Notes: generated by a model from the letters alone, not told the origin. Counted from the first letter of the stretch, positions 46,083 to 58,304 are shown. The stretch is DNA of 64,000 bases from Ixodes scapularis (GCF_016920785.2 NW_024609884.1:81447346-81511345), one strand, 5' to 3'. A program made the numbers and translations.

Positions 46083-48520
46083 TTAAAATCTATCAAATTC
46101 CTTCGTAAAATCAGCGATCGCAAAGTAATCCATGCCACCTTCGCCTTCTCACTTCCAACCCGAATTGATTTCCAAAAGTGACTAAACTATATGACAAAGG
46201 TAAATACGACGCAAGTAATACAGAATTAAGTACTTTCCTTACATCGTTTGAACAATACTTTGATGGGCGCTCTGTTGATGAGAACTGGAACTTACTCGAA
46301 AATGAAATGCGCCAACTCGTTGAAAAATACATGCCATCAAAAAATATAAAAAGCAATTCATTTTCACCATGCTACAATGCCAAGCTAAAGAGCCCAAATA
46401 ATAAAAATAAACATGCATTTAGAAAAGCTCGGGTGTCTGGATCAGCGCGACTATGGTACACATATTATCAAATAGAGCATGATTATAAAAATACTATCAA
46501 AGAAACCAACCGAACCTTTTTTGTATACAACTTCCGTCAATGTTCAAAGAAAACCCCAGAAAATTTTGGAAAGCGCAAAATTCCCAGAAGCCTGATGTAG
46601 CGGTAGACATATTGTGTGAGCCAGGCGCGTGTGCCGATAACGACCAGTGCCCCACCACTCTTAACGAAGCATTCTGGTCTATATTTACTAAAGAAAATCT
46701 TGACACACTACCCTCCATGAACAGCACACATTATCGAACGAGTGAACCGATTACTTTTGTTCCCCCTGGTATAGTTAACATAATCGACTCCATAAAACTT
46801 TCCTCCTTGACGGGTATTCACGACATTAATTCCAAAGTCCTAAAAAACACTAAAATATCTGCAGTGCTTTGCTGTCAATGATATTCGTTCAGTCCCACAC
46901 GGTAGGCCTTGTTCCACAGGATTGGAAAGTGGGGAGGGTCGTTCCTTTCTTCAAGAAAGGGGACCGGTGCTCACCACTTAATTACCGTCCGATTTCACTA
47001 ACATGTGTATCATCCAAATTTATGGAACAAATTATTTACTCTCATGTTGCGCGTTTCCTTGAAACTAATCATGTTATTCATCCATCGCAACATGAATTCA
47101 AAAAAGGGTTCTCATGCAAAACTCAACTTGCCACACTTGCCCATGACCTCAATATGAACCTTGATGACATCCAAATCGACGTAATTTTCTTAGATTTCAC
47201 TAAATCATTTGGCAAGGTTCCGCATCAACACCTAATGCTCAAACTTTCCCAACTAAGCTCAGGCTTAGCATGTCAGATACTAACATGGATTGGTAATTTT
47301 CTGCAGGATCGCAAAACAATTCGTAAACGTCAATAACCTTTCATCTAACTACGCATCCATAACCTCAGGCGTCCTTTAGCGCACCGTTCTGGGTCCCCTA
47401 CTTTTCCCTATTTATATTAAAGACCCTCTTCCTTCAGGGTCCTGTAACATCCGCCTATTTGCGGACGACTGTGTTATGCGCCGTAATATTACTAATCTAA
47501 GTGACGAGGTATCACTTCAAAATGATCTGAATAGTGTTCAAACCTGGTAGGATTTGTTGAAAATGTCATCAAATATTAATAAGTGTACATTAGTTTATTT
47601 TCATCGGCCCTCTAACCTACTAATCTACTACTATTAAAGCAATGAAACCATAATTCCATCAGCAATAAGTTAGAAATATCTAGGTGTGCATTTCTCTACT
47701 AACAGATCTTGGCCACTGCATGTCAACCCTGTCATCTCTGAGTGCAACCGATCACTCGGACAACTAAAATGTCGCCCCAAATTCTCACCGTTATAAACTT
47801 AGTACTTGCCGCCTATAAAGCACTAATCCTCCCAAAGCTAGAGTACGCTGCCGCTATATGGGACCCATTCCAAAACTACCTCAGTCATCAAATAGAAGCA
47901 ATTCAAAATCGTGCAGGATTAGGTTCATTTTTTCTAGCTATTCATATAAAATAAATATAACCGGCCTAAATTAACGTGCTCAACTGGGTAACCCATAAGT
48001 TCGCCGCAAATATTTTGCACTATAGTCCGTTACAACTCAAGAAGATAGAGCGAGGGGAAGGAAGGGCTGGGAGGAGGCAGCAGACGGAACGCGAGAGAGG
48101 AGAGGGGGAAACATCCTCGCTCTCCACCTTTTTGTCTGCTTCCTGCTCTGCGGACTTCCTTTTCCCCGCCCAACCTTCTTGAGTTGCAACGGACTTTAAC
48201 ACTCTTTCACAAATTCTATGACGATTTGCAGCCATCCACTAAACGTGATGCCCGTCAGAACTGAAACAGTAACCTCGTCTGCATCATTTTTCCTACGAGA
48301 AGCGAAATAATAGAATGACCTTCCTCACAGCATCGTTTTTATATCTCCTCCTCTTCATTTCAAAGAGAAATTCAGCGAAGTCATGCTCACCGCTGCCTCG
48401 TCGCTGTAAAAGAGGGAAGGGAAAGAAAACGAAAATGCCTTCACAATGCTTTGTAGTTCAGTTTAACCATGTATACTTTCTTGTGTCATTTTATTCCTAT
48501 TGTTTGTTTCTTTACTAATT
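46083..48520 (+). pseudogene. LINE (plus copy), reverse transcriptase part after the transposon insertion
   Basis: It reads WNLLENEMRQLVEKYMPS, then ISLTCVSSKFMEQIIYSHVA, VIFLDFTKSFGKVPHQHLML (motif A), and beyond many stops LEYAAAIWDPFQNYLSHQIE. Motif C lies in broken frame near 47460 (PICGRLCYA in place of FADDCV). The C-terminal region is itself split by a 170-base fold-back element at 48024. Frameshifts near 46590, 46868 and 47330 make it inactive. The 3' end near 48520 is approximate. Confidence 0.78.
48024..48195. mobile_element. Fold-back element nested in the LINE
   Basis: AGTCCGTTACAACTCAAGAAG at the left (21 bases; one mismatch) pairs with CTTCTTGAGTTGCAACGG at the right. Inner arms pair again (GGAAGG, GGCAGCAGAC). 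The LINE reading LNWVTHKF... resumes after it as LFHKFYDDLQPSTKRDARQ, showing the insertion. Confidence 0.68.
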
Positions 48521-48529
48521 TTACAAACG

Positions 48530-48628
48530 CGAGAGCCTTCTGTCAGCAGCAGCCCGTCTCCTTCGTTCACAACCTGTCATTTTTTGCCGCCTACTTAGAC
48601 CCGCGTTAGTACTCGCTTCACACCAGAC
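48530..48628. repeat. Extra copy of the unit-flank block inside unit 3
   Basis: CAGCCCGTCTCCTTCGTTCA, GCCGCCTACTT and AGTACTCGCTTCACAC match 17345-17425 in unit 1 and a first copy in unit 3 at 42480-42590. The block continues after the hAT-like element at about 51918. Unit 3 therefore holds this short block twice, with the LINE between. Confidence 0.65.
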
Positions 48629-49163
48629 AATTGTGCCAATCTTAAATACTCTACTCAAGATACTGTATTTCACATACTTTTGGTAGTATTTCGGTATCTT
48701 GCAGCTACATTTCGTCTAGAGTATTTGCTGATTCATCTTAATTACATTTCTCACTATCCAGTACTCAGTATCTCAAATACTATTTTCAACCTTCGACAAT
48801 ATTTGTAGCCGCAACGATCTACGGAACGGATCGTCAGGCTCCAGGGCAAAACTGAACCGATTGCAGACTTGGATGCAAGCGACTAAACACAGGACAGAAA
48901 ACAAGCCACGAACAAAACACAGCGTCGAAACGTTAACAAAAGAACAAATGGATAGCCCGGTGTACGCCCGCCTTTATGCCTCTTCGTGTCCTGTACTTTT
49001 TTTTTTTTTTTCAAGTTGACTTTGCGTGGCACGTTACGCTTGGAACTAGCAAAGTGCTGGTGACGTCATCGGGATTTCACACCTTTCTCTGAAGCTAGAC
49101 CAGTTCCGTCAGCGGGAGATTGTGACGCCAACGCTCGGCACGGTCATAATGATGACCCATTTC

Positions 49164-49330
49164 CGGAAATCGCCGGTTCAGGGGGTTCTGCTATGAAAAT
49201 ACGCGAGCACGTTTTCAAGTTAGGCGAACACCGCCTCGTCCAAGAACGCTTGATCCTGCTCGTTTCAATGAGCTGCAGTGACCTAGATTGGGCTTCCCCA
49301 AAGCCAGTTGTGTGCGTAATGTGGCATAAA
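49164..49330. repeat. Direct repeat, left copy, beside the minus-strand LINE
   Basis: It includes AAATCGCCGGTTCAGGGGGT, GAGCACGTTTTCAAG, GAGCTGCAGTGACC and GATTGGGCTTCCCCAA. The right copy is at 51050-51215. By eye about four of five bases agree. Confidence 0.7.
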
Positions 49331-51045
49331 TTGGTTGACATGTAACGCCCAAGATCTCTTAGTAGAGCAATGCACGCCAAGGTATTTATAACTTAGTGCT
49401 GATGGAATCATGGTTCCATTGATAGAATAGGTTAGTGGGTTAGAGCGCCGATGAAAAGAAATTAATGTACACTTACTAATATTTAATGACATTTTCCACA
49501 AATCACACCAGGTGTGAACGCTATTAAGATAATTTTGAAATGATACCTCGTCATTTAGATTAGTAATATTACGGTACATAACACAATCGCCGTCGAATAG
49601 ACGGATGTTGCAGGAAACAGAAGGGGAAAGTTCATTAATGTAAATAAGGAAAAGGAGGGGATCCAACACGGTGCCCTGGGGGACGCCGGAGGTTACGGAT
49701 GCGTACTTAGATAAATGGTTATTGATGTTTACGAATTGTTTGCGATCCTGCAGAAAATTATCAATCCATGTTAGAATCTGGTGGTCTAAGTTAAGTTGGG
49801 AAAGTTTGAGCTTTGGGCGGTGATGAGGAACCTTGCCAAATGCTTTAGAAAAATCTAAGGAAGCTACGTCGATTTGGATGTTGTTATCAAGGTTCATATG
49901 CAAGTTATGGGCAAGTATGGCAAGTTGAGTTTCGCATGAGAATCGTTTTCTGAATCTATGTTGCGATGGATGAATAAAATTATTAGTTTCATGGAAACGC
50001 GCAACATGAAAGTAAATTATTTCTTCCATAATTTTGGGTGATACGCAAGTTAGTGATTTCAGACGGTAGTTAAGTGGTGAGCACCGGTCCCCTTTCTTAA
50101 AGATAGGAACGACCCTCCCCACTTCCAAATCCTGCGGAACAAGGCCTACAGTGAGGGACTGAACAAATATCATTGACAGCAAAGCACCGCAGATATTTTA
50201 GTGTTTTTCAGGACCTTGGAATTATTGTCGTCAATACCCGTCGAGGAGGAAAGTTTTATAAAGTCGATTATGTTAACTATACCAGGGGGGCAAAAGTAAT
50301 CGGTTCCATCATTCGATACTGTGTGCTAATGATGGAGGAATAGTGTGTCGAGATATCCATTAGTAAATATGGAACAGAATGCTTCGTTAAGAATGGTGGC
50401 GCACTGGTTGTTATTGACACAAGCACTTGACTCATTCAATATGTTTACCGCGGCATCAGGCTTCTAGGGATTTAGCGCTTTCCAAGATTTTCTGGGGCTT
50501 CGTTTTAGCATTGACGGAAATTGTTTACCCCCCCACCCCCCCCCCCCCCCCCAAAAAAAAAAAGGAAAAAAATGTTCGCTTGGTTTCTCTGATAGTATGT
50601 TTATATTCGTGCTCTATTTGATAATGTGTCTCATAATGGCGGTGGTCCCGAGAACCGAGCGTTTCTAAATGCACGTTTATTTTTATTATTTAAGCTCTTT
50701 AGGTTGGCATTGTAGCATCGTGAAGATGAACTATTTTTTATATTTATGGATGGCATATAATAAGTTCCAGTTCTCCTCAACAGGGGGCCCATCAGAGTCC
50801 TGTTCAAATTATGTAAGAAAGTACTTATTTCTGCATTAATTGCGTGGTAGTTACCTTTGTCATAGAGTTTGGTTATTATTTGACTATCAATTCGGGTTTG
50901 AAGGGGGAAGGCGATGGTGGCGTGGATTACTTAGCGCTCGCAGATTTTACGAAGGATTTTGATCGATTTTAAGCTGTCAGGTTCGGACGTCAGGATCAGG
51001 TTGAGAATATTAGATGTATGTATTGTGGTTCTTGTAGGCTATTTG
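49331..51045 (-). pseudogene. LINE (minus copy), endonuclease end and reverse transcriptase
   Basis: The minus strand reads DRCSPLNYRLKSLTCVSPKI, IQIDVASLDFSKAFGKVPHH (motif A), SVTSGVPQGTVLDPLLFLIY and IRLFDGDCVMYR, where the catalytic FADD is FDGD. It then reads YKYLGVHCSTKRSWALHVN. It is truncated at both ends and lies exactly between the two direct repeats. Upstream (50183-51045) the frame is broken, with C and A runs at 50526-50566. It is the same family as the plus copy at 42920-48520, in opposite orientation. Confidence 0.78.
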
Positions 51046-51049
51046 GAAA

Positions 51050-51215
51050 TCGCTGGTTAAGGAGGTTCTGGTATAAAAATGCGTGAGCACATTTTCAAGC
51101 GAGGCGAATACCCCCTCGTCCAAGGAAGCTCGATCCTACTGCCTTTATTGAGCTGCAGTGACCAAGATTGGGCTTCCCCAAGCCCCTCGTGCGCCTACTG
51201 TGACATAACTTTGGG
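51050..51215. repeat. Direct repeat, right copy, beside the minus-strand LINE
   Basis: It matches 49164-49330 in the same orientation (AAATCGCTGGTTAAGGAGGT, GAGCTGCAGTGACCAAGATT). See that entry. Confidence 0.7.
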
Positions 51216-52366
51216 CTCGTTCAAAAGCGTTTTTTTTTTTATCTCCTTCGGAATGCACACACTGTTTCAATCTCAAAATTCTCCAACCTAATTTTCCGCC
51301 CGCAAAAGCCAGGGATTCAATGCGGTGTCGTGGACACTCACTTGTGTTACTTGTGTTGCCCTCTTTACCTTCCTTATATATTTCTTGACAGTTTGAAGGT
51401 ACTGCCGCTCGCTTGCTCTTGGTTGTTGGTACTCTAGATGCGTGTACTTATGTCATTCACACGCGTACTCATCATCAAATCTGGCTGCCTGATCAAGATC
51501 TAGTTCGGCGGTTAGGGATACGCAGTGCCGGACTATGTGTCAAGTCCGCCGAATCGCGTCAAGGTATATTACAAACTTATGACGGAATGCGTCATGAGCC
51601 AAGCCTACCGCAAAGCTAAAGCACGCGAAGTCGCGTCTTGAAAGTCGCAAATATCGAAGCAAAATATGATTTGCAGCGAAGTCATCACAAGTAGAGAACC
51701 CCCTTTTGACTGTTTTATTTTTATATTCCCTTAAAACTATACTTGCCGAGTATCTTCGTATGTAATTCAATTACATTTTTAAAGTAAATGTACTCTACTC
51801 AAGATAGTTCGTTGTAAAAGTAACTTGAATACTACTCTAAATCCATTTTGAAATGGGTATTTAGTACCTTAGCTTAAATACCTTTGTTGGGCATTTTGCA
51901 CTGCACTGGTCACACCCCATATTGTAGCAAAAACCAAGGCATACGCCCTCCGCACACCCGCATGGTCAGACTCGCCCCAGCATCCGCGCGCACAGTGGCT
52001 TCCGCCTCGTGACGTCGACTCAATCTCGCCTTTATTCTTTACTACTCTCCTCCTCTCTACTCAGCGCACTTCCCTTTCCACTGTTTTGTCGACATACGGA
52101 CACCGTTAGCTTTTCCCTGTCATGTGGCTACTAGTGCTAACGCATTAATGAGCCCATCCAGGAAGCATGAGAAAAGCGAATAATACCACCAGAAATAAAC
52201 AAACTTCGGTTTTAATGAAGTTGCCAATGTACTCACGTTCGCGCATTTTTCTTCACATCCATGTTTTTTTAGTGTTTTTTTTTAGATGCTACCTTAAACG
52301 TGTTTAAACAAACGACATATATATTGGTGGTTCGTGCTGTCAGTCATTCAGGGGGAAATGTCTCAC

Positions 52367-52663
52367 CGGCAGGTGACGTGGTGAAGTTGAGCTCGGCAGC
52401 GACTTGAGAGCGGCCCGCGTCGTTCTCTGCGAACACCTTGGCCCGGTAGCGAGTGTAGGGCAGCAGGTCGCTGAAGCCGAGTCTCATGTCCCCCGTGGTG
52501 TGGTTCAGCAGCCTGCTCTCCCACTGGTCGGCGCTGTCCAGTTCCAAGTAGTAGCGCCGCACGACGCCGTTGGCAAGTTCACAGGGGACGGGCCCCCAGA
52601 AGATTACGTACTCGTCACCAGCCCCTTTAGAGTAGTACAGGGCCGTCGGGGCTCCCTCGGGAA
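52367..52663 (-). CDS. Exon B3: FN3 domain (third copy of exon B)
   Basis: This 297-base, phase 1-1 exon encodes a 99-residue FN3 domain. The acceptor is TGTACAG before TTCCCGAGGG and the donor is GGTGAGACA. It has IFWGPVPCELANGVVRRYY around the strand B tryptophan, the tyrosine-rich strand F LLPYTRYRAKVFAEN, and two possible N-glycosylation sites (NHTT and NFTT). It differs from B1 at about 9 of 99 residues by eye, including V to G in LGFSDLLPY, where B1 and B2 have V. It is joined to A2 across a 14 kb intron full of mobile elements. Confidence 0.85.
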
Positions 52664-54450
52664 CTGTACACAAACATCAGACTTATGTTACCGGTCGCTC
52701 TCTTGAGTATTCAGCACACTGAGTACGATCAGACATGTCAGCTCAAGTAAGCACTGCTGAAGAAATTAGATACGTTTGTCACAGTATAGATGGCTCACAC
52801 GAAGGGTGTAGGATAAATATACATCTGATTTAAATCGTGATTTCAGCGAGACCAGTTTTACTATGATGATTTAAATCAAACCTTTCCCGCAAAAATAATT
52901 TCTAAAGGTTTTTTTTTTCTTACTTACCGTTTGTCTATCCTTTCAATATTTCCATGTGCATGTGTTTTGTATTTAAATCAAATAATCATTACTCAAAAAA
53001 ATTATAAGGCTAAACACGAGTAATAAGAAGTACTCTTTTGAGCAAATTGGATAGTTCAACTGGGTTTTAACTTCTCCTTCCTTAGAGCGCCAGCTACGTA
53101 ACGTCCTTTTTGCAATAAAATATGAACGCAAAAGAAAGAACCGAAAACTAGAAAAGTAATGCCCTATTGCATTCAAGTGAGCGCTAGACAGAAAAATCAA
53201 ATAACATTTTCTACTATGCCAAACAAGTCAGAGCTGTTTATTTATCTTGTATGGCGAAGGTTACAGCAATTAAAGGTTGTTAATTAAACTGTACTTCACA
53301 TTTACATGAATAATTTCTTCGCATAGTTATCTGTGATCGGATGAATTGATCAATCAATCTACCATGTTGAAAAATACATTTCGTGGTGAAGAATCACTCT
53401 TTTCTGTAGCTACATTGATTTAAATCAAATGTAATATGATTTAAATCAAATAAAATGTGATAGAAATCATGTAAGTCTGATTTAGTTTGTTTTCCCACCC
53501 TGCTGTCACATACCGAAAAGAATAAAATATCTGACCGTCTCTCGGCAACAAGTGGAGAACCCGTCACTATGCAATCTATTCCGGGTAGTACATCCAGCTA
53601 ACAAGGAGGCTCAAAAATGGGCTTCGTTCGTGTTTAGCAATTAGAACGTACGGCATTTCAAGAAAACTGCCTCTAGATACCAGGTTGAGCAGGGGCCTTG
53701 ACTGAACAAGCGTTCTCCACGAAGCAGGTGCACGCCCCATGCCGGGAACACGCACTCGCATAGTCTCAACAGCACAATCCATATTTGTTGAAGCCTACAT
53801 GCAGCAGCCTGATCCGCAGCTCTAAAGGCGCTGTCACATCGAGGAAACAGTTGGACAACTCTGTCCACCAGCACGAGGGAAACATGTTTTCGACAACCGT
53901 GTCACATTAAGGCAACAGCAACTGCCGGGAAACTTTTTTTTTTTTTGTGCCCGAAAACTGTCTTTGCCGATTTGTTGTCCGACAGTCGGAGAATACCGTG
54001 TCACACAGCGCTGACGGCTCGACAACACGGGGAACACTCCGCCATCTTGATTGCTTACCTTTGCTCGTAGTGTTTCAGCTTGACAGGGGGAGTATTTGCC
54101 ACTTTTTATTTTATCAAAATATTCTTCATTCACTGATGAAGCAGCTAGCCCTAACCAAGGATGACGAGATCGCTGTGATGTTCGTGATTTCCGGCACCAA
54201 ATGAAATGTTTCTGTCCGGTTCGGTGTATCATGTAATTCCTATTTCTATTCTAATTTTAAATCAGCACCGGCAGTACCCAAAAGTGTCTTTTGTAGCGTT
54301 GTTCTGAGCTGAACTGACAGTATTTTGAAAAGTGCGGCACCGACACGATTGGCCTTCAAATGATCGGAAGTATAAATGTGGTTCAACGCTATTTTCCTTT
54401 ATCGCCTGCTATGTAATCGCTTAAATGCCCAAAACGTCATAGGTATTACA
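52664..54450. other. Shared intron DNA of unit 3, no separate feature
   Basis: It is collinear with 25793-27640 in unit 2 and, apart from the hAT, with 18126-21310 in unit 1. It provides the empty sites used to define the hAT and the 21311 element. Confidence 0.6.
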
Positions 54451-56640
54451 CCGCAGCTGTTTATGGCTAGGATTCCGTGGATGTTTCATGTGCAGTGACT
54501 AAAACGTCTACGCTCGCACCGCCGCACGCGCAAGCCTTCTGCGTATAAAAGATAAGAAGTAAATAACCAAAATAAAGCGTTGACAGACGCGCGTGCAAGA
54601 TGTCATTTGGTTTAGGCTTTTGCTTTAGAACAGTTACTGCTGCAGACAACGGCACTTGCGGCGCGTGGATCACCATTCCCTGCATTCTGCTTGATGGTTG
54701 GGTAATTTAGCAATAGGATCTATTCAGTAGATTAGTTATCAATAGGCACCATTTGCAAGATAAGTAGATTATCAGGTAGATAATAAAGGTTTCTCAATGA
54801 TTTACCCTGTGCGACCCGCGTCGGCCATGTCTCCTCTCGCACCGCCCTGTCTTTGTCGTCATTTCAGGCGCTTGCGTGCCTATAGTTTCCTTTCCTTCCG
54901 CTCTCCCGGAGTGGCGGTCCCTTCGCGCGTGTCTAGTTCCCTCCGGCTCCTCGGGGCGGGTCTGTGTCGTGTGCTAAACAGCTACGCTGGTCATCCACCT
55001 TCACAGAGTGCAATGGCTCATGACTTTTGTTTTTTGTATTTACTTTGTGATCTCGCGGACCGCACCAGAGCAGGCACACATCTACATGAGTGGCAGTTTT
55101 AGACGCTCGAGTTCGTACTACCCAAAGGAAGACCTCGCGGGTCCCTTTTGGCGGCGCTCCATGTGCCTCTACAAAGCACCAGAGGGACAGCTGCTTTGTC
55201 CAGCCCCCTTTCCCCTCGTCTTCTGATAAGCCTCCCCACCTTCTTCTGTGTCCTCTGTGACCGTGAGGGAGTGCGGAAACCGCTTCTAGCGAATCAGGGG
55301 TAAAGCGAAATACGTGACCCATCTCCGGTGGAGAAAAACGCTTGGACGAAAATTTGTCACGTGACTCGCTCAGACGCTAATGGGCTCACTGGGGTCGTAG
55401 TCTTCGCCGTTTGCCAAGTAATGGAGATGTGTAGGGGGCCACATAGGTCCGGTTTTCGAAAAGCGCTCTTCAGTTTTCTCCTGCTTCTCGTGCGGCCGTG
55501 GTTTTTCGTCGTGAACGGCCGGAATACATCCATGCCACCTTTTCGATAATGGCCGTTTTCTTCGTCTGACTCCATGGAATTATTGCGCTGTATTTGTTGG
55601 ACGCTTTCCAGAAAGAGCTGCTCATCGGCGATAGCGAGACTTCCGTTGAATATGAGCGACCGCCTTCATTCTCGACATTGTGCTTTCGTTGTTCTGAGCT
55701 GCCCGAATGCATCTATCACGGATTACATGAGATCGCTGTTTTATACGTAAGTACTATGCAAACATGCTTCGGACAGTATAATCTTGCTTCCGTCTCAATA
55801 GACCATTTTACTGATTACAAACATGAACTGCCGCTTGCGTCCTGAGCGACTCAAGATCGTTCTGTACTTGCAGGCCTGTCGAGTTTGTTTACGTCACAAG
55901 TGCTAGAAAATATGACTGCTACACGGAAAGCAAAGTTGGAGATTTAACTAGGGCCTTCACTTGTACAATTTAATGGGTTCATAAAACATAACCCGCTTGG
56001 AATGTTGATGACCTTAGAGAGGCCTACTTGTCCTAGTCTGGCCCCAGTGTACACGCACAAACTGCCACTGATTCAGAAGTGTCCTGGTCATGGTGAAATT
56101 CCAAGAATAAAAGGGAACTATTTCTTTCAGCCTTAAGTTCGCAAAGCTTGATGTCTTGTGCGTGAACGTAGCTTTGCCCTTTGGCAAGCTTGTAATTACA
56201 CGCACTTTCCCGCACGAGCAGAGGCATGGCGGCGGTCAGATGACTTGCTTGCAATCGTCTACTGAGAATTTAGTAGAACCACGATCGGAAAATAAAAAGT
56301 GAACCAAACATTTGTCGAATCATTTGAAGTCCTTTTTTCGTGCACTCTTTCGTGTTATAGCACACTACTCTATGGGTGTTGGTTATTCTGACTTTTTTTA
56401 CTACCCTTTCTGGCAGTGGTACACACAATTTAGAGGTCGTACTGCAGTCATAACACCATAATAAGAATGTGTGCTCTGGATTCACACCTTAATTTAAGGG
56501 TGTTCGGAATAACGTCTTCATTTGGGGTGTTAGGAATAACGCCCTTCACTTAGGGCGTTTCGATTCAACAATAAGGGTATTAGTTATAGGACACACCATT
56601 TACAGCCTTGAGGGTGTAATTATGTTTAGTGTGATGCCAT
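54450..56640. other. 2.2 kb insertion or divergent block specific to unit 3
   Basis: Collinearity with unit 2 stops near 54450 and resumes near 56650 (AGCAGTAATGTGAG). The block contains the dispersed repeat at 56030-56165 and, near 56490-56570, three copies of a GGTGTT.GGAATAACG-like word. Open frames on both strands have no recognisable motif. Confidence 0.45.
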
Positions 56641-56854
56641 TTTATTTCCCTAGCAGTAATGTGAGCTACTCTCGTGGCAGTTTTAATTTGAACAAACGTC
56701 TAAACGTTTACGACCGTAGCTGTGACCATTTCAACAATTGCTTTGCGTAATTATGTAGTAAAACGTTCATAAACTTATTTAAATGCGCGCTGTCCTAATT
56801 ATTGTTAAATAGCGTTCTCCACGCCTTTATTTGAGTAAGCTCTCAAATACACAC

Positions 56855-56880
56855 GTTAATAATAATAATAATAAAAAAAA
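56855..56880. repeat. (AAT)n microsatellite
   Basis: Simple repeat of AAT with an A run, in the block shared with unit 2, where it is an A-rich run instead (28020-28045). Confidence 0.8.
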
Positions 56881-57299
56881 CTGCAATCGAAGCTATTTGT
56901 GTTGTCAACTTGTGTTAACGGCAAAAATTCACTTATCCACCGATATGGGCACCACGCGTCGTCTAAAAATATTTTCTGCTGTTTTTGTTGCCGCAAGCTG
57001 TCACATCGAAGCAACATTGTTAGTGTCGCTCGTGTTGCTGACGTTCCCGCGATGTGACAGGTTTCTTGGGCAACAGGATGACTGAGAACAAAGTTAGCTA
57101 ACTGTTGATGAACATATGTTGTGTTGCTGTCGCCGCCGTGTTTCTTCAAGGTGAGTGCCTTAAAGGAGCAGAGAGCGCCAACCGTTGGAAGTGTCGAAAG
57201 CTGCGCTATGGGGCTTTGTGCCCATTCTGGGCTATTTCGGCAAACGTTTAAGGTACCATGGCTAATGCGCGAAGCTATCGGATACAAGCTGATAGCAGC

Positions 57300-57960
57300 G
57301 CGCAAACAATACACACACAAAGGGAGGAATGGACATGACGACTGCCGAACAATCAACTGATCGTTTGATGAAAAGAAAACACCGAGGTAAACAACCACAC
57401 AGTCATAGCGTCAACACGTGTTCGAAAAAGTTATTTATTTCTTGTGTAAATAGACCGATGTTTGACTGACACAATTATCACCCTCTTTTTCTATCTTGTA
57501 GGCTTCCAGGAATTCACTTGCAGTTTTGTCAGCACCTTTGCCCAAGATCGTGATGCTGTCAAATTTCAGCTGACTTATGCATGTGACACTGTTTGACCAG
57601 TGATTGACCACAGCGAAAGTGCATGTTCGCGTGCTTCTTCATTGACACATCGGCCAGTCTGGCCCGTGTATACTCGTCCACAGCACAGCGGAATATGATA
57701 GAGTTCCCCGACTGCGCACTCAACATACGTAACCGTGTGATTTATCGCAGATTTGTGGCCTTTCCCACCTCTGTCATCCATGGTTCATAACTGCGACATC
57801 TTACTTGACGCCGAAAAGACAACAGGCAGATCGCAGCGCCCCGCTATCTTTTTCATGATATTGCCGCGAGCAAGGGCCGAACACGCAGCGCTTGGTCACG
57901 GAATTCTAGAAGATTGGCGTAGTGCCTGTTCATTCTCAACCCGAACGCCCGTGATGCCGA
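57300..57960 (-). pseudogene. Penelope-like element fragment, minus strand, unit 3
   Basis: The minus strand reads YVECAVGELYHIPLCCGRVY then TGQTGRCVNEEAREHALSLW, a GIY-YIG endonuclease segment. It matches 28380-29100 and is in opposite orientation to the fragment at 62448. The gypsy element lies between the two. Confidence 0.75.
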
Positions 57961-57969
57961 CGCACACTC

Positions 57970-58304
57970 GATAAGGAGCCGCCTGTGACCTTGTCGAGTC
58001 AGTCTCTCTCTTACTTCCCGTTACGCCGCCAAATCGCCGCCCGCTTTTCGGCTGTTTCGACGTTCGTTCTTTATTTTGTTTGGCACAAATTCGCCGATTA
58101 AATTTTTCTTTTCAGTTCATTATTTATCGTCTCTTCGCTTTACTCCGTGAAATTTCTGGTGGAGATGCGGGGTACCGCAGCAAAGAAATCGCACGCCTCC
58201 GAGGCCTCGCGGCGCAAGCCCAGCCCCCGGCTAAAGAAGACCCTCCCTGGAGACAACTGAGACCCGAGGAAGCCGCCGCACCAAAGATCAACACTCGCAC
58301 AGGG
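57970..58304 (+). mobile_element. Gypsy element 2: end of 5' LTR, primer site and start of gag
   Basis: CTTGTCGAGTCAGTCTC to CTTTACTCCGTGAAATTTC matches 29700-29868, and TGGTGGAGATGCGG is the primer region. Gag starts soon after (SKEIARLRGLAAQAQPPAKE). The reading stops matching element 1 at about 58300, where a 1.1 kb insertion begins. Confidence 0.68.

Larger units (their letters stand above)
48629..51918. mobile_element. hAT-like element containing a minus-strand LINE
   Basis: The left end CAGACAATTGTGCCAATC and the right end read from the other strand, CAGTGCAAAATGCCCAAC, are similar. Both lead into AATACTCTACTCAAGATA-type repeats that occur near 48645 and 51800. Flanks are CTTCACAC and GGTCACAC, a possible 8-base duplication with two differences. 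In unit 1 the site reads GGTTCACACCCC with no insertion. No transposase was recognised. Confidence 0.6.

Noticed and set aside
54933..55322. 129-residue open frame on the minus strand
   Set aside because: No recognisable family, biased composition, and located in the block specific to unit 3. There is not enough to call a gene.
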